A model generated the notes under the pieces. That model worked only from the letters and a program-made list of their open reading frames with translations, was not told where the DNA came from and did not search any database. From positions 5,642,001-5,706,000 of the forward strand of contig NZ_CP086322.1 in the NCBI RefSeq assembly GCF_023277745.1: a DNA stretch of 64,000 bases, in the 5' to 3' direction. The translations under genes were made by a program, and so were the position numbers. This document shows positions 36,220-44,241 of the stretch, piece by piece; positions within the stretch are counted from its first letter, which is position 1; the number at the start of each line of letters is the position of its first letter. This DNA is from Streptomyces halobius (lineage in GTDB: Bacteria > Actinomycetota > Actinomycetes > Streptomycetales > Streptomycetaceae).

Positions 36220-37457
36220 CCGACCGTCCCCTGGTGCTCATCGAGCCGTACGCGGACCGCCCGGGCGGCCACCACCAGCGCACGCTGGTGGCCCTCGCCC
36301 AGGCCCGGCCCGGCAGCCTCGTCATCGCCCCACACGGAATCACCCGCGAGGCGGTCACGGCTTTGCGCGAGGCCGACGCCCGGCTGGTGACGGCCCCGGC
36401 CGGGCTCCGGGCGGCCTGGCTGCTGGCTGCTTCCCGCCTCGTGGCCCGGCTCTCCACAGCCGGGCAGCGGGCCTTCCGCTCGCGCCTCTGGCTCCGCTTG
36501 CTGCGGCGGCTGCCGCACCAGATCACTCTGGTTGCCAGGTGTCTGACCGAGGCGTCCGCGCTGCGGACCGCCCGCCGTCTGGAGCCCGGCGCCGACGCGG
36601 TGATAATTCTGACCGCGAGCGAGGCCCTACACGGGGCGGCCGCCCTCCTGGGCGGTCAGCCGCATCTGCGGTTCGTGCACGAAGCGGTCACCAGCGAGGA
36701 CGCTGTCGTTCGGCTGCTTGGTCGCCTTGCCCGCCGAGGTGAGGACCGGGTGATCGCGGTGTACCCGACACAGGCTGTCGGCGATCAGTTCGCCGCGGCC
36801 TTCCCCAGGCTGCCCGGGGTGGTGCGGGCCTTCGCGGTCGACGACAGCTGCCGCCTCACCGACGCCGAACGCGAAGGCGGCCGCATCGCCTTCGACATCA
36901 TCCCCACCGTCGAAGCCGTGGTGTGCCTGGTGGGCGGCTGGTGGTCGTACAAGGACATCGCCACCGTCGACGCCGCCCTCGGCCGCCTGAAAGAACCGCT
37001 GCACCTCGTTGTCGCAGGTGCCCCACTCGACGAGGCCGTACTGGAGCGTTGGCGGGCCTTGCCCAACCTCCGGCTGCACACCGTGCCCGGCCCCATCACG
37101 GAAAGCATGCTGCGTCTGGTGTACGCCGCCGCCGACGCTGCCCTGGTCGCCCGGCATCCCGGAGTCGGCAAGGAATCCGGGCTCGTGATGGATGCCGCCC
37201 GCCTCGGCGTCCCTCTGATCGTCTCCGACCACGACCCGGCCCTCACCGCCTGCCTTCGCGGCCAGCCCTGGGCTCTGGCCTTCCCCGCCGGCGACCCGGA
37301 CGGCCTCGCCGACGCCCTGCACACCGTGATCCGTCAGCCGCCCGAGCGCCCCGGTGCCGAAGTGCCCCGGCTGCTGGGGATGTGGACGGCTGCCGAACAG
37401 GCCGACTTCCTCACCCGCACCTTCGCCTCCCTGTGTACGAAGGAGTCCCGATGCTGA
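36216..37457 (+). CDS. GT-B glycosyltransferase
   Basis: 413 residues. N-terminal acceptor half with MTDRPLVLIEPYADRPGGHH (a common GT4 start, glycine loop). C-terminal donor half with CLVGGWWSYKDIATVDAALG, LHLVVAGAPLDEAVLERW and VARHPGVGKESGLVMDAARL, containing the ExxG(x)2D-like donor site. Third gene of the operon. It overlaps the preceding gene by four bases and the next by seven. Confidence 0.82.
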   Translation: MTDRPLVLIEPYADRPGGHHQRTLVALAQARPGSLVIAPHGITREAVTALREADARLVTAPAGLRAAWLLAASRLVARLSTAGQRAFRSRLWLRLLRRLPHQITLVARCLTEASALRTARRLEPGADAVIILTASEALHGAAALLGGQPHLRFVHEAVTSEDAVVRLLGRLARRGEDRVIAVYPTQAVGDQFAAAFPRLPGVVRAFAVDDSCRLTDAEREGGRIAFDIIPTVEAVVCLVGGWWSYKDIATVDAALGRLKEPLHLVVAGAPLDEAVLERWRALPNLRLHTVPGPITESMLRLVYAAADAALVARHPGVGKESGLVMDAARLGVPLIVSDHDPALTACLRGQPWALAFPAGDPDGLADALHTVIRQPPERPGAEVPRLLGMWTAAEQADFLTRTFASLCTKESRC

Positions 37458-38317
37458 GCACACCTCCCGCCCTGATCTCCGTCATCGGACCTGTCGAGGT
37501 GCCTCTGCTGGCCGCCTGGGTCCGCCACTACCGGTGGCTGGGCATCGAGCGGTTCCTGATCGCCTTCCACTTCCCGGAGCACGTGCCCGACCGGCATGGG
37601 CACGAGCTCCAAGCCGCCTGCCGCGAGCTGGGCGTCATCCCGACCGGCAGCAGCACTGGGCCGTGGCACGAGCACACGAACACCGAGCTTCGCGACACTC
37701 TCCGCCAGGCGGCCGGTCCGGGCTGGCACCTGCTCGCCGACGCCGACGAGTTTCAGCAGTACCCCGCTCCTCTCCCGGAGGTCATCGCCCAGGCTGAGAA
37801 GTCCGGGCGACGCGTGATCGGCGGCCTGATGCTCGACCGCGTCGCCGCCAGCGGACACCTGACCGGCTGGAGGCCCGAAGGCGGTCTCGATCTCGCCTAT
37901 CCCCTCGGCGGCCACCTCACTCACCGGCTGCTGCGCGGCGACCCCAGAAAGATCGTCCTCGCCCGGCACGACGTCACCGTCTCCTCCGGAAACCACCGTG
38001 CGCCGGGCCACCGCCCAGACGCCGACCGCATCTGCGCGGTGCACCACTTCAAGTGGCGCTCAGGCGTCCTGGACGATCTCCGTCGCCGGGTCCAGCACTT
38101 CTCATCCGGCACCTGGAAAGAACAGAGCCCGGCCGTGCGCGACGAGGCCAGCCGACTGCTGGCCCACGTCGGGCAACGTGGCGGCGTGATCAACATCAGC
38201 GACCCGCGGCTCGCCTTCCGCCGGGTGAACCTGGACCGGATGCCCTTCGGTTGGCCCGCCGAGGCCCGCAGCATCTTCACCAGCTGGCGGCCTCACGTGC
38301 CCACCGGCCAGGATTAG
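37451..38317 (+). CDS. Glycosyltransferase, GT2/GT92-like
   Basis: 288 residues. ALISVIGPVEVPLLAAWVRH and YRWLGIERFLIAFHFPEH match the GT92/DUF23-type opening, and HLLADADEFQQYP provides the DxD motif. HHFKWRSGVLDDL near 200 is a further conserved-looking block. The ATG is set by AAGGAG six bases upstream, inside the end of the preceding gene. Last transferase of the operon. Confidence 0.8.
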   Translation: MLSTPPALISVIGPVEVPLLAAWVRHYRWLGIERFLIAFHFPEHVPDRHGHELQAACRELGVIPTGSSTGPWHEHTNTELRDTLRQAAGPGWHLLADADEFQQYPAPLPEVIAQAEKSGRRVIGGLMLDRVAASGHLTGWRPEGGLDLAYPLGGHLTHRLLRGDPRKIVLARHDVTVSSGNHRAPGHRPDADRICAVHHFKWRSGVLDDLRRRVQHFSSGTWKEQSPAVRDEASRLLAHVGQRGGVINISDPRLAFRRVNLDRMPFGWPAEARSIFTSWRPHVPTGQD

Positions 38318-38365
38318 AGACAACGCCCGCGTTCGCGCGCTCGTCGCGGAAAGGATGATCGCCCC

Positions 38366-38890
38366 GTGCCCCTCGCCGTTCTCCTGGCCGGCATCACCGG
38401 CTCCGGGAAGACCACCGTCGCCCAGGCCCTGGTCGACCACGGCTACATCCGGTTGTCCGTGGACGAGGAGGTGCACCGCCTCCACGGCCGGTACGGCGTG
38501 GACTACCCCGAGCACACCTACTTCGAGCGCGAACGCCCCGTCGTGGAGGCGATCCGGGAGCGCTTCGCCAAAGAGCTGGCGGCCGGGCGCGACGTCGTCT
38601 TGGACCATGGTCTGTGGCGCCGCGGCGAGCGCGCCACCTGGGAGCAGGCCGCCCGCGAAGCGGGCGGCCACCCCATCGTGATCTACCTCCCCGCCGATCG
38701 TGAGGAACTGTTGCGACGCCTCGCCGAACGCAACCAACGCGAGGATGCCAACGCTCTCACCGTCACGCCCGAAGCTCTCGACGACTTCTTCGCCCGCTTC
38801 GACCCTCCGGCCGACGGCGAAGAAGTGATCGTTTACACCGGAGATCTGGGCAAGCTCGTGGCCACGCTGTCCGCGGCCAGGCAGAACTGA
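38366..38890 (+). CDS. P-loop kinase (AAA_33 type)
   Basis: 174 residues from GTG 38366. Walker A GITGSGKTT (9-17), a DHGLWRR segment and a lid-like QREDAN region are typical of small zeta-toxin/chloramphenicol-phosphotransferase-like kinases. It probably phosphorylates a small molecule or sugar. It follows the glycosyltransferases by 49 bases and is convergent with the relaxase. It may activate a sugar for the operon or be a separate resistance enzyme; context cannot decide. Confidence 0.8.
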   Translation: MPLAVLLAGITGSGKTTVAQALVDHGYIRLSVDEEVHRLHGRYGVDYPEHTYFERERPVVEAIRERFAKELAAGRDVVLDHGLWRRGERATWEQAAREAGGHPIVIYLPADREELLRRLAERNQREDANALTVTPEALDDFFARFDPPADGEEVIVYTGDLGKLVATLSAARQN

Positions 38891-38906
38891 AGCAGGCCCG
38901 TGACCG

Positions 38907-40580
38907 CTATCGGCGTCGACCGCGCTCCGCAAGCCGTTCGCTCACCGTCGTAGGCGCGGGCTGTGGTGCCTGCACGCTGGGCGTGGTGCTGCGGGTGCTT
39001 CGCGTGCGTGCTGCCTGTGCGCGCCTGTTCGGCTGGGCGGTGATGCGCCAGTTCAGGACCTCGGCGGGACGCTCGGCGGTGTCGAGTTCCCGGCGACCGG
39101 CCACTTCGGTCAGGAGCTGGCGGGGGTTGTGGCCGGCGGTTTCGGTGCGGGCGAGGGTGGTGGTCAGGGCAGGCCAGGCAGGGTCGGCGAGGATGCGGTC
39201 TGCGTGGTCGGGGATGGCTTGTCGCACGGTGGCCTTGAATCGTTCGGCGGTCTGGGGGCGTGGGGCGCGGCGGGTGAGATCCTCCAGGACAGGCTGGGCG
39301 GCCTGCTGGTAGCTGGCCTGCAGGTGGAGAAAGGCTTGCTCGGCTGCTGCTGCCTGCTGCTCGTGGCCGCGCTGGGCGTGCCATGTGGCGGCGGCGCGGA
39401 CCAAGTGGACGGCGGCGAAGACGAGGGCGATGGCGAGTCCGCCGGGAATGTTGGGGGAGTAGGCCAGATCCTTGGCGGCTTGGCGCAGCTCGGTGGCGGC
39501 CTGGTGGTCGGCCCGGATGACCGAGCGACGGGCGCGGTTGAACGCCTTTGCTGCCGCTTGCAGTTCGGCCTGGTGCGGCTCGGGTGTGGCGCGGGCCAAG
39601 TTGTGGAGGGTGTCGCCGAAGGCGTCCAAGTGGCCCTGGGCCACAGCTTCGTCGTCCGAGTCGAGAAGCGTGCGGGCCGTGCGTACGGCGGATTCGGTGC
39701 GGCGCCACGCGTCGGCCGGGTCGGCCGCCGGTTGCGGGCGGTCGGCCACGTCCTGGGTGGGGAGGCGTTCGGTCAGGCGGTTGTAGGACAGGTCGGGGGC
39801 GAGTTTGGAGCCGCCGTACCAGATGGCGTCGCCGGGGGCGGCCAAGCTGTAGCCGTCCACTTCGCCGGTCTTGGCGCTGACGCGCGGCTTGACCTGGATG
39901 CCGAGCGAGGTCAGGACGGTGAAGTAGTCGTCGATGCTGCGTACGGCGGCGGCAACCGCGTACGCCTGCTCGCGCAGCCACTCCCGCGCGGTCACCTCCT
40001 GGCCCTGGCGCTCGGCCTTGGCTCGCTCCGCGCCAGTGGGCGTCCTGGGAGCGGTCAGGTCGCCGGACTTGAGGCGGCGCAGCCCAAACTCGGCCTCGAT
40101 CTTGCGGCACTCCTTCTGCGCCCGCCAGCCATCGCGGTTCGTACGGGGACGACGGCCGTCGGCGCGGACGGTGGTGGCCAGGATGTGGATGTGGTCATCG
40201 GCGTGTCGCACGGCGATCCACCGGCAGGCTTGCTCGTCGCCTTCGGGTGCGATGCCGGTGGCGGCGACGACGCGGCGGGCGACCTCAGCCCACTCGGCGT
40301 CGGTCAGGTAGCGGTCACCGGGCGCGGTGCGTACCGGGCAGTGCCACACGTGTTGCGGTGGCTTCTTGCCGAGTTCGCGGGTGCGCAGGTCGACGTGGTG
40401 GTCGAGGCGCTTGGCGAGCTGGGTGTAGGTGGCGGTGGGGTCGCGGCCGGGGTCGGGGGCGCCGGCCATATCCCAGGCCGCGACGATGTGGGGGTCGGTG
40501 TGCTCGTCGCGGCGTCCCTTGCCGAAGAGGTAGTTGATCAGGCCGCGGGTGTCGGAGCCGGTGGAGACGTCAGGCACCAT
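38907..40580 (-). CDS. Relaxase, MobA/VirD2 type
   Basis: 557 residues. The N-terminal relaxase domain has the HxDxxxHxH-like triad HADDHIHI (His126, His130, His132) and RWIAVRHADDH, typical of relaxases that nick oriT; the nucleophilic Tyr is not assigned with certainty. The C-terminal half is a long coiled-coil/Ala-rich region. It overlaps the MobC-like gene upstream by 11 bases. It would start single-strand transfer of the element in trans with a host conjugation machine. Confidence 0.87.
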   Translation of the reverse strand: MVPDVSTGSDTRGLINYLFGKGRRDEHTDPHIVAAWDMAGAPDPGRDPTATYTQLAKRLDHHVDLRTRELGKKPPQHVWHCPVRTAPGDRYLTDAEWAEVARRVVAATGIAPEGDEQACRWIAVRHADDHIHILATTVRADGRRPRTNRDGWRAQKECRKIEAEFGLRRLKSGDLTAPRTPTGAERAKAERQGQEVTAREWLREQAYAVAAAVRSIDDYFTVLTSLGIQVKPRVSAKTGEVDGYSLAAPGDAIWYGGSKLAPDLSYNRLTERLPTQDVADRPQPAADPADAWRRTESAVRTARTLLDSDDEAVAQGHLDAFGDTLHNLARATPEPHQAELQAAAKAFNRARRSVIRADHQAATELRQAAKDLAYSPNIPGGLAIALVFAAVHLVRAAATWHAQRGHEQQAAAAEQAFLHLQASYQQAAQPVLEDLTRRAPRPQTAERFKATVRQAIPDHADRILADPAWPALTTTLARTETAGHNPRQLLTEVAGRRELDTAERPAEVLNWRITAQPNRRAQAARTRSTRSTTPSVQAPQPAPTTVSERLAERGRRR

Positions 40581-41295
40581 GAGCGGCCCCTTCCTCTACG
40601 AGTTCGTCCATCAGCTGGTAGCTGCGCTGGACGGCCTGGGCGACGCGGTCGAGGACGGTCTCGGCCTGATTGGGGATGGTGCCGCTGTTGATGGCCATGG
40701 TGATCTGGTTGAGGTTGGTGCCGATCCGGTTCAGCGCGACGACGTGCGCCTCGACGGCCTCCACCAGTGGGCGGACGGGATCGTCCTCCGGGCTGCCGGT
40801 CAGGACCGTGTGGCCGAGGGCGGCGGCGAGGGCGGCGTCGCCGACGAACCCGGCGAACTTCTGACGGCGCCGCTTGGCCTCCTCGGAGATGATGCGGACT
40901 GCGGTCGGGGTGAAGCGGATGGTCTTGTCTTGGTCGCGCTTCTCGGTGGTGCGCTTGCGGTTCATGAGCGCGGGCAGCGTGGGGGCGTCCGGCTCACGCC
41001 ACGAGGGCTTCTCGACGGGCGTTCGGTCATCGGCGGGCGGGGTGACGGAGTCGGTGGCGGGCTGCTCGGCGCTCTCGGCGCAGGGCGCGGTGCTGGGCTC
41101 GTCCTTCCCCTCCCCAGGCTCGGGTGCCCGCTGGCGCCCGGCCCTCTCTGCCTCCGCCGCCCCTGGGGCGGGGGCAAGCGCGGACGAAGCCTCGTTAGAG
41201 GCTCGTTCGCTCCAGCTTGCTGCTGTTCGGAAGGCCCGGCTGAGCAGTCCCCTCCGCTGGCGGGGTGTCTTGGTGTTGGTGTCGTCAGTGTGCAT
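40570..41295 (-). CDS. MobC-like mobilization protein
   Basis: 241 residues from the ATG at 41295, chosen because GGAG lies 8 bases upstream. Residues 115-241 form the MobC/ribbon-helix-helix module: TIRFTPTAVRIISEEAKRRR, RQKFAGFVGDAALAAALGHT and VVALNRIGTNLNQITMAINS. The N-terminal half is Pro/Ala-rich. MobC binds oriT beside the nick and helps the relaxase. The probable oriT lies between this gene and 41485. Confidence 0.85.
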   Translation of the reverse strand: MHTDDTNTKTPRQRRGLLSRAFRTAASWSERASNEASSALAPAPGAAEAERAGRQRAPEPGEGKDEPSTAPCAESAEQPATDSVTPPADDRTPVEKPSWREPDAPTLPALMNRKRTTEKRDQDKTIRFTPTAVRIISEEAKRRRQKFAGFVGDAALAAALGHTVLTGSPEDDPVRPLVEAVEAHVVALNRIGTNLNQITMAINSGTIPNQAETVLDRVAQAVQRSYQLMDELVEEGAAHGA

Positions 41296-41417
41296 GGTGG
41301 TGCTCCAGTGGCAAGGGGAGTGGGGCGGTGTCACGTCCGTTGCATCCGTCCCATGCCTGGTCAGCACAGGTACGGACACAAGCCCAGGTACGGAGAAGAG
41401 CGTCCCGGCGAGAGAGT

Positions 41418-41447
41418 CCGTCCCCGCGCTGACCTGCGCGGGGACGG
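41418..41447. terminator. Perfect 12-bp hairpin in the mob/rep gap
   Basis: CCGTCCCCGCGC and GCGCGGGGACGG pair around TGACCT, 38 bases after the DUF3631 gene stop. It may be that gene's terminator or part of oriT. Confidence 0.65.
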
Positions 41448-41484
41448 TTGCGACGCATTGCTACGGACTACGCCCCTCGTGGGA

Positions 41485-43137
41485 TCAGAGAGTTCGCTTC
41501 GGCCCCGCGGGACCGCCGGGCGGGCCGACGGGCAGCGAACCCGCCGGGGCGGCAGGCGGCTTGCCCTGCGCCGGACGGGCAGGCGCGCCGCCGTGTGTGG
41601 GCTCGGGTGTCGCCTCGGTGAGGTCGGGGCAGTGGCGGGCCCAGGCGTCCAGGAACCGGTTGCGCATGTACGCCTTGGCCTGCCTGCCGCCCGCGAAGCG
41701 GTAGTTGGCCGGGCCGATGCCGAAGTCCCGCAACAGGAAGCCAAGGTGGTGGGCGTTCAATCCCTTGTTGCCGTGCTCCGCCCACGGGGCATCAGCGTCC
41801 TGGATCAGCGCGGCGACCAGGTCCTGGCTGGACAGGGCCTCGGGATTGTGCGCCCGCTCGAAGATGCGGTGGATGTCGCGCAGCAGCCGTACCTTCACGT
41901 TGGTCTGCTCGTCCTGGACCGCCTCGAAGCGGGTCATGGCCACGCACGCGGCACGGGCCCGGGCGGGCCAGTGACCGCCGGCCAGGTCGGCGTTGATGAC
42001 CAGCGGCTCCCAGGTATCCGCCGCCCGGTCCTCCACCGGCATCTGCGGCACCATACGGGCCGCCGTGTTCCGCAGCGGCCCCAGCCAGGCGGCCAGCCGG
42101 TCACGCAGCGCGTTGAGTTCAGGTGCCGCGTACCGCGAGCGGAACGGGGCGACCTTCTCGCCGGGCTTGCGTTTTTGCATCCGCAGCACGACCGCCCGGT
42201 CCGTGATGGTGTCGGGCAGGTCACCGATCCCCGCGATCGCGGCCATCGCGAAGGTGGGGAACGGGGTGGGCTTGTGTTCCGGACCGGAGATCCGCCAGGC
42301 GGGCCGGTTGCGCTGGTGGCCCGCGTTCAGCAGGCCGCGCAGGATCTCGCTGTCGCCACTTGCCTTGGGGCCGAAGATGGTGTCCGCCTCGTCCACCAGC
42401 AAGGTGGGCGGGATCTTGCCGATGGTGCGGAAGATGACCGCCGGAGAGGTGTTCACCGTCATCATCGGGTCGTGGACGGTCTCGTAGAGCACGTCCAGCA
42501 CGCGGGATTTGCCGCACCCCTTGGTCGCACTGATCACCGCCAGGCGTGGCGCGTGCTGCAGAGCGGTCTGGATGTGTGTGGCCGCCACCCACAGCGTGAC
42601 CGCGGTGAGCGCCTCCTCGCTGGGCAGCACCACGTACTTGCCGATCGCGGCTCGCAACTCATCCAGCAGCACTGCCCCGTCACCGGCCGCCACGGCTTCG
42701 GCACCCTCACGGTCCCCAGTGCCCGATCCGTCATCGGGGACCGTAACGCCGGGATGCACGGGACCGTCGGTCCCCAACGGCGTGTGGGCGGCACGGTTCC
42801 CATTACGGTCCCCTGGTGCAACGTGCGCATCCTGGGGACCGGTCCCCATTTCCACGCCGCTGACCTGCGCGTTTCCAGCAGGCGGGGAGATCGGGACCGT
42901 AGCTTGCGGGGACCTGGAATCGGGCACTTCGCGGGGACGGTCCCCAGCCGCCGCATCAGCGGCACGCCGGTCCCCGCGTGCGGCCTCGTTGGCCGAAGTC
43001 TCAGCAGCCTTCGCTACAGGCGACGGTGAGTCCGCCTGGTTCTCGCGGCGCCAGGGGATGCCCTGGCCGGGGACGGCGGCGGTGGGCCAGATAGTGGGGG
43101 ATGTGTTCGTAGTGGTGGTGGACGTAGAGTCCTCCAT
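41485..43137 (-). CDS. DUF3631 ATPase, probable replication protein of the element
   Basis: 550 residues. The ATPase core has ISATKGCGKSRVLD (P-loop, near 207) and TLLVDEADTIFG (Walker B, near 249), then DUF3631 features (SEILRGLLNAGHQRN, ITDRAVVLRMQKRKPGEK). Such proteins occur in actinobacterial integrative elements as primase-helicase-like replication proteins. The first 150 residues are Pro/Ala/Gly-rich, and their DNA contains an array of GGGACCG repeats. A bifunctional primase-polymerase partner was not found. Confidence 0.83.
   Translation of the reverse strand: MEDSTSTTTTNTSPTIWPTAAVPGQGIPWRRENQADSPSPVAKAAETSANEAARGDRRAADAAAGDRPREVPDSRSPQATVPISPPAGNAQVSGVEMGTGPQDAHVAPGDRNGNRAAHTPLGTDGPVHPGVTVPDDGSGTGDREGAEAVAAGDGAVLLDELRAAIGKYVVLPSEEALTAVTLWVAATHIQTALQHAPRLAVISATKGCGKSRVLDVLYETVHDPMMTVNTSPAVIFRTIGKIPPTLLVDEADTIFGPKASGDSEILRGLLNAGHQRNRPAWRISGPEHKPTPFPTFAMAAIAGIGDLPDTITDRAVVLRMQKRKPGEKVAPFRSRYAAPELNALRDRLAAWLGPLRNTAARMVPQMPVEDRAADTWEPLVINADLAGGHWPARARAACVAMTRFEAVQDEQTNVKVRLLRDIHRIFERAHNPEALSSQDLVAALIQDADAPWAEHGNKGLNAHHLGFLLRDFGIGPANYRFAGGRQAKAYMRNRFLDAWARHCPDLTEATPEPTHGGAPARPAQGKPPAAPAGSLPVGPPGGPAGPKRTL
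42705..42975. repeat. Iteron-like GGGACCG repeat array inside DUF3631 coding sequence
   Basis: At least nine copies of GGGACCG or its complement in 270 bases, some forming perfect palindromes: GGGGACCGGTCCCC (42834-42847) and GGGGACGGTCCCC (42933-42945). They cover the non-conserved N-terminal region of the protein, suggesting the DNA rather than the protein is selected. Confidence 0.5.
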
Positions 43138-43285
43138 AGACGTTCCTCTCCGGTGAGGGGCAGGACGGGCAAGGTCCCGCCCCTCACCAGCTCGTTCGTT
43201 CAGGGATGGGCGATCAGTTGGGGAATCTGAGGCCCTTGGCGGTGGCTCGCCGGGGGCCTCTCTGCTGCCCGCGTCAGATGCCGGA

Positions 43286-43516
43286 TCAAGCCGTGAGGTC
43301 GTACGAGGTCTGGGCGTTCAGCCACGCATCCACCTCCTGCCAGCGGTAGCGCAGGTGCCGGCCGACCTTCAGGACGTTCGGCCCGGTGCGGCGGTAGTGC
43401 CACTGGTAGAGGGTCTTCACCGGTACGCCGAGGTAGATGGCGACATCCTCCGGCGTGGCCAGTGGCGCACGGCCCGCACCTCCGGCATCAGCTGCGGGGC
43501 GGGGGTTTCGGGGCAT
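43286..43516 (-). CDS. xis: Excisionase (MerR-type helix-turn-helix)
   Basis: 76 residues: TPEDVAIYLGVPVKTLYQWH, then GPNVLKVGRHLRYRWQEVDAWL. This is the winged-helix domain-17 form typical of element excisionases/AlpA-like proteins. It binds att DNA and steers the integrase towards excision. It lies between the replication gene and the XRE regulator, as in other actinobacterial elements. Confidence 0.88.
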   Translation of the reverse strand: MPRNPRPAADAGGAGRAPLATPEDVAIYLGVPVKTLYQWHYRRTGPNVLKVGRHLRYRWQEVDAWLNAQTSYDLTA

Positions 43517-43888
43517 GGGACTCCTTCACGGGAATGGCGGGATGGACAAGACAGCCACAGGTTGTCTGCGGCGTCCAGCGGCATTGTGCGGAAATTCCAC
43601 GGCCGCACCAAACGGCACTTCGCCGAGTGGGACCAAAACCATAGGGCCGAATCCCCGGTTGCCGAAATCACGCAGAAAAGCGAGGGGTCTCCGTCCGGTT
43701 TCTTCCGGATCATCTCCGCCGTACGGGGTATTCCATCCTGAGCCGAAGTGCCAGGTCGAAATCATCACGAGCCCCCAGGTCAGAGGCCATCGGACGCACC
43801 CTCGCTTTCGAGGCGCGGGACCATACCATGGAAATCCGGCTTCGCCGAGCCGCCCGAATGACCGGCGTCAGCAAGTTTTCCAGGATGC
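43517..43888. other. Divergent regulatory gap of the element
   Basis: No convincing gene. It separates the excisionase (minus) from the XRE-integrase operon (plus) and must contain both promoters. Confidence 0.45.
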
Positions 43889-43927
43889 TTGAGTAACCCC
43901 TTGCCGTGGCCGGTCTTTTTGAGTTAC
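43889..43927. promoter_or_regulatory. Direct-repeat operator candidate
   Basis: TTGAGTAAC (43889-43897) and TTGAGTTAC (43919-43927), 30 bases apart (about three helix turns), end 11 bases before the ATG of the XRE gene. Likely binding sites for that regulator. Confidence 0.5.
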
Positions 43928-43938
43928 AGCTATCCGTC

Positions 43939-44241
43939 ATGGCTACCCGACCCATAGAAATAGGCCCCGCCGGAATTCGGACCGCGCGCAATATCGAGCG
44001 CCTGCGTCTGCTGCACGGACTCACCCAGCACCGCCTCGCTGAGCGCTGCGCCGCCCTCGGCCGCCCGATGACCAACACCACCCTCAGCCGCACCGAACGT
44101 GCCCGCCGCCGCTGCGACGTCGATGACCTCGTTGCCATCGCGGCCGCCCTCGGTGTCTCACCTGTCGCCCTGCTCCAGCCACTACCTGCCCAAGAGGACT
44201 CTGCGGCGAGCAAGCCCAACTCCGTTCGGAAGGAGGGCTGA
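43939..44241 (+). CDS. XRE-type regulator of the element
   Basis: 100 residues from ATG 43939 (MATRPIEIGPAG). Helix-turn-helix: LRLLHGLTQHRLAERCAALG, TNTTLSRTERARRRCDVDDL, then ALGVSPVALLQP. Its stop overlaps the integrase ATG by one base, so it is co-translated with integrase and probably controls integrase and excisionase expression. Confidence 0.83.
   Translation: MATRPIEIGPAGIRTARNIERLRLLHGLTQHRLAERCAALGRPMTNTTLSRTERARRRCDVDDLVAIAAALGVSPVALLQPLPAQEDSAASKPNSVRKEG

Noticed and set aside
39129..43029. Long open frames on the + strand (520 and 831 codons) opposite the relaxase, MobC and DUF3631 genes
   Set aside because: They mirror high-GC codon bias of the real genes, have repetitive Gly/Val/Arg composition and no domain.
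43417..43713. Small minus-strand gene between excisionase and XRE
   Set aside because: It overlaps the excisionase start, has no ribosome site and no family resemblance; treated as promoter region.
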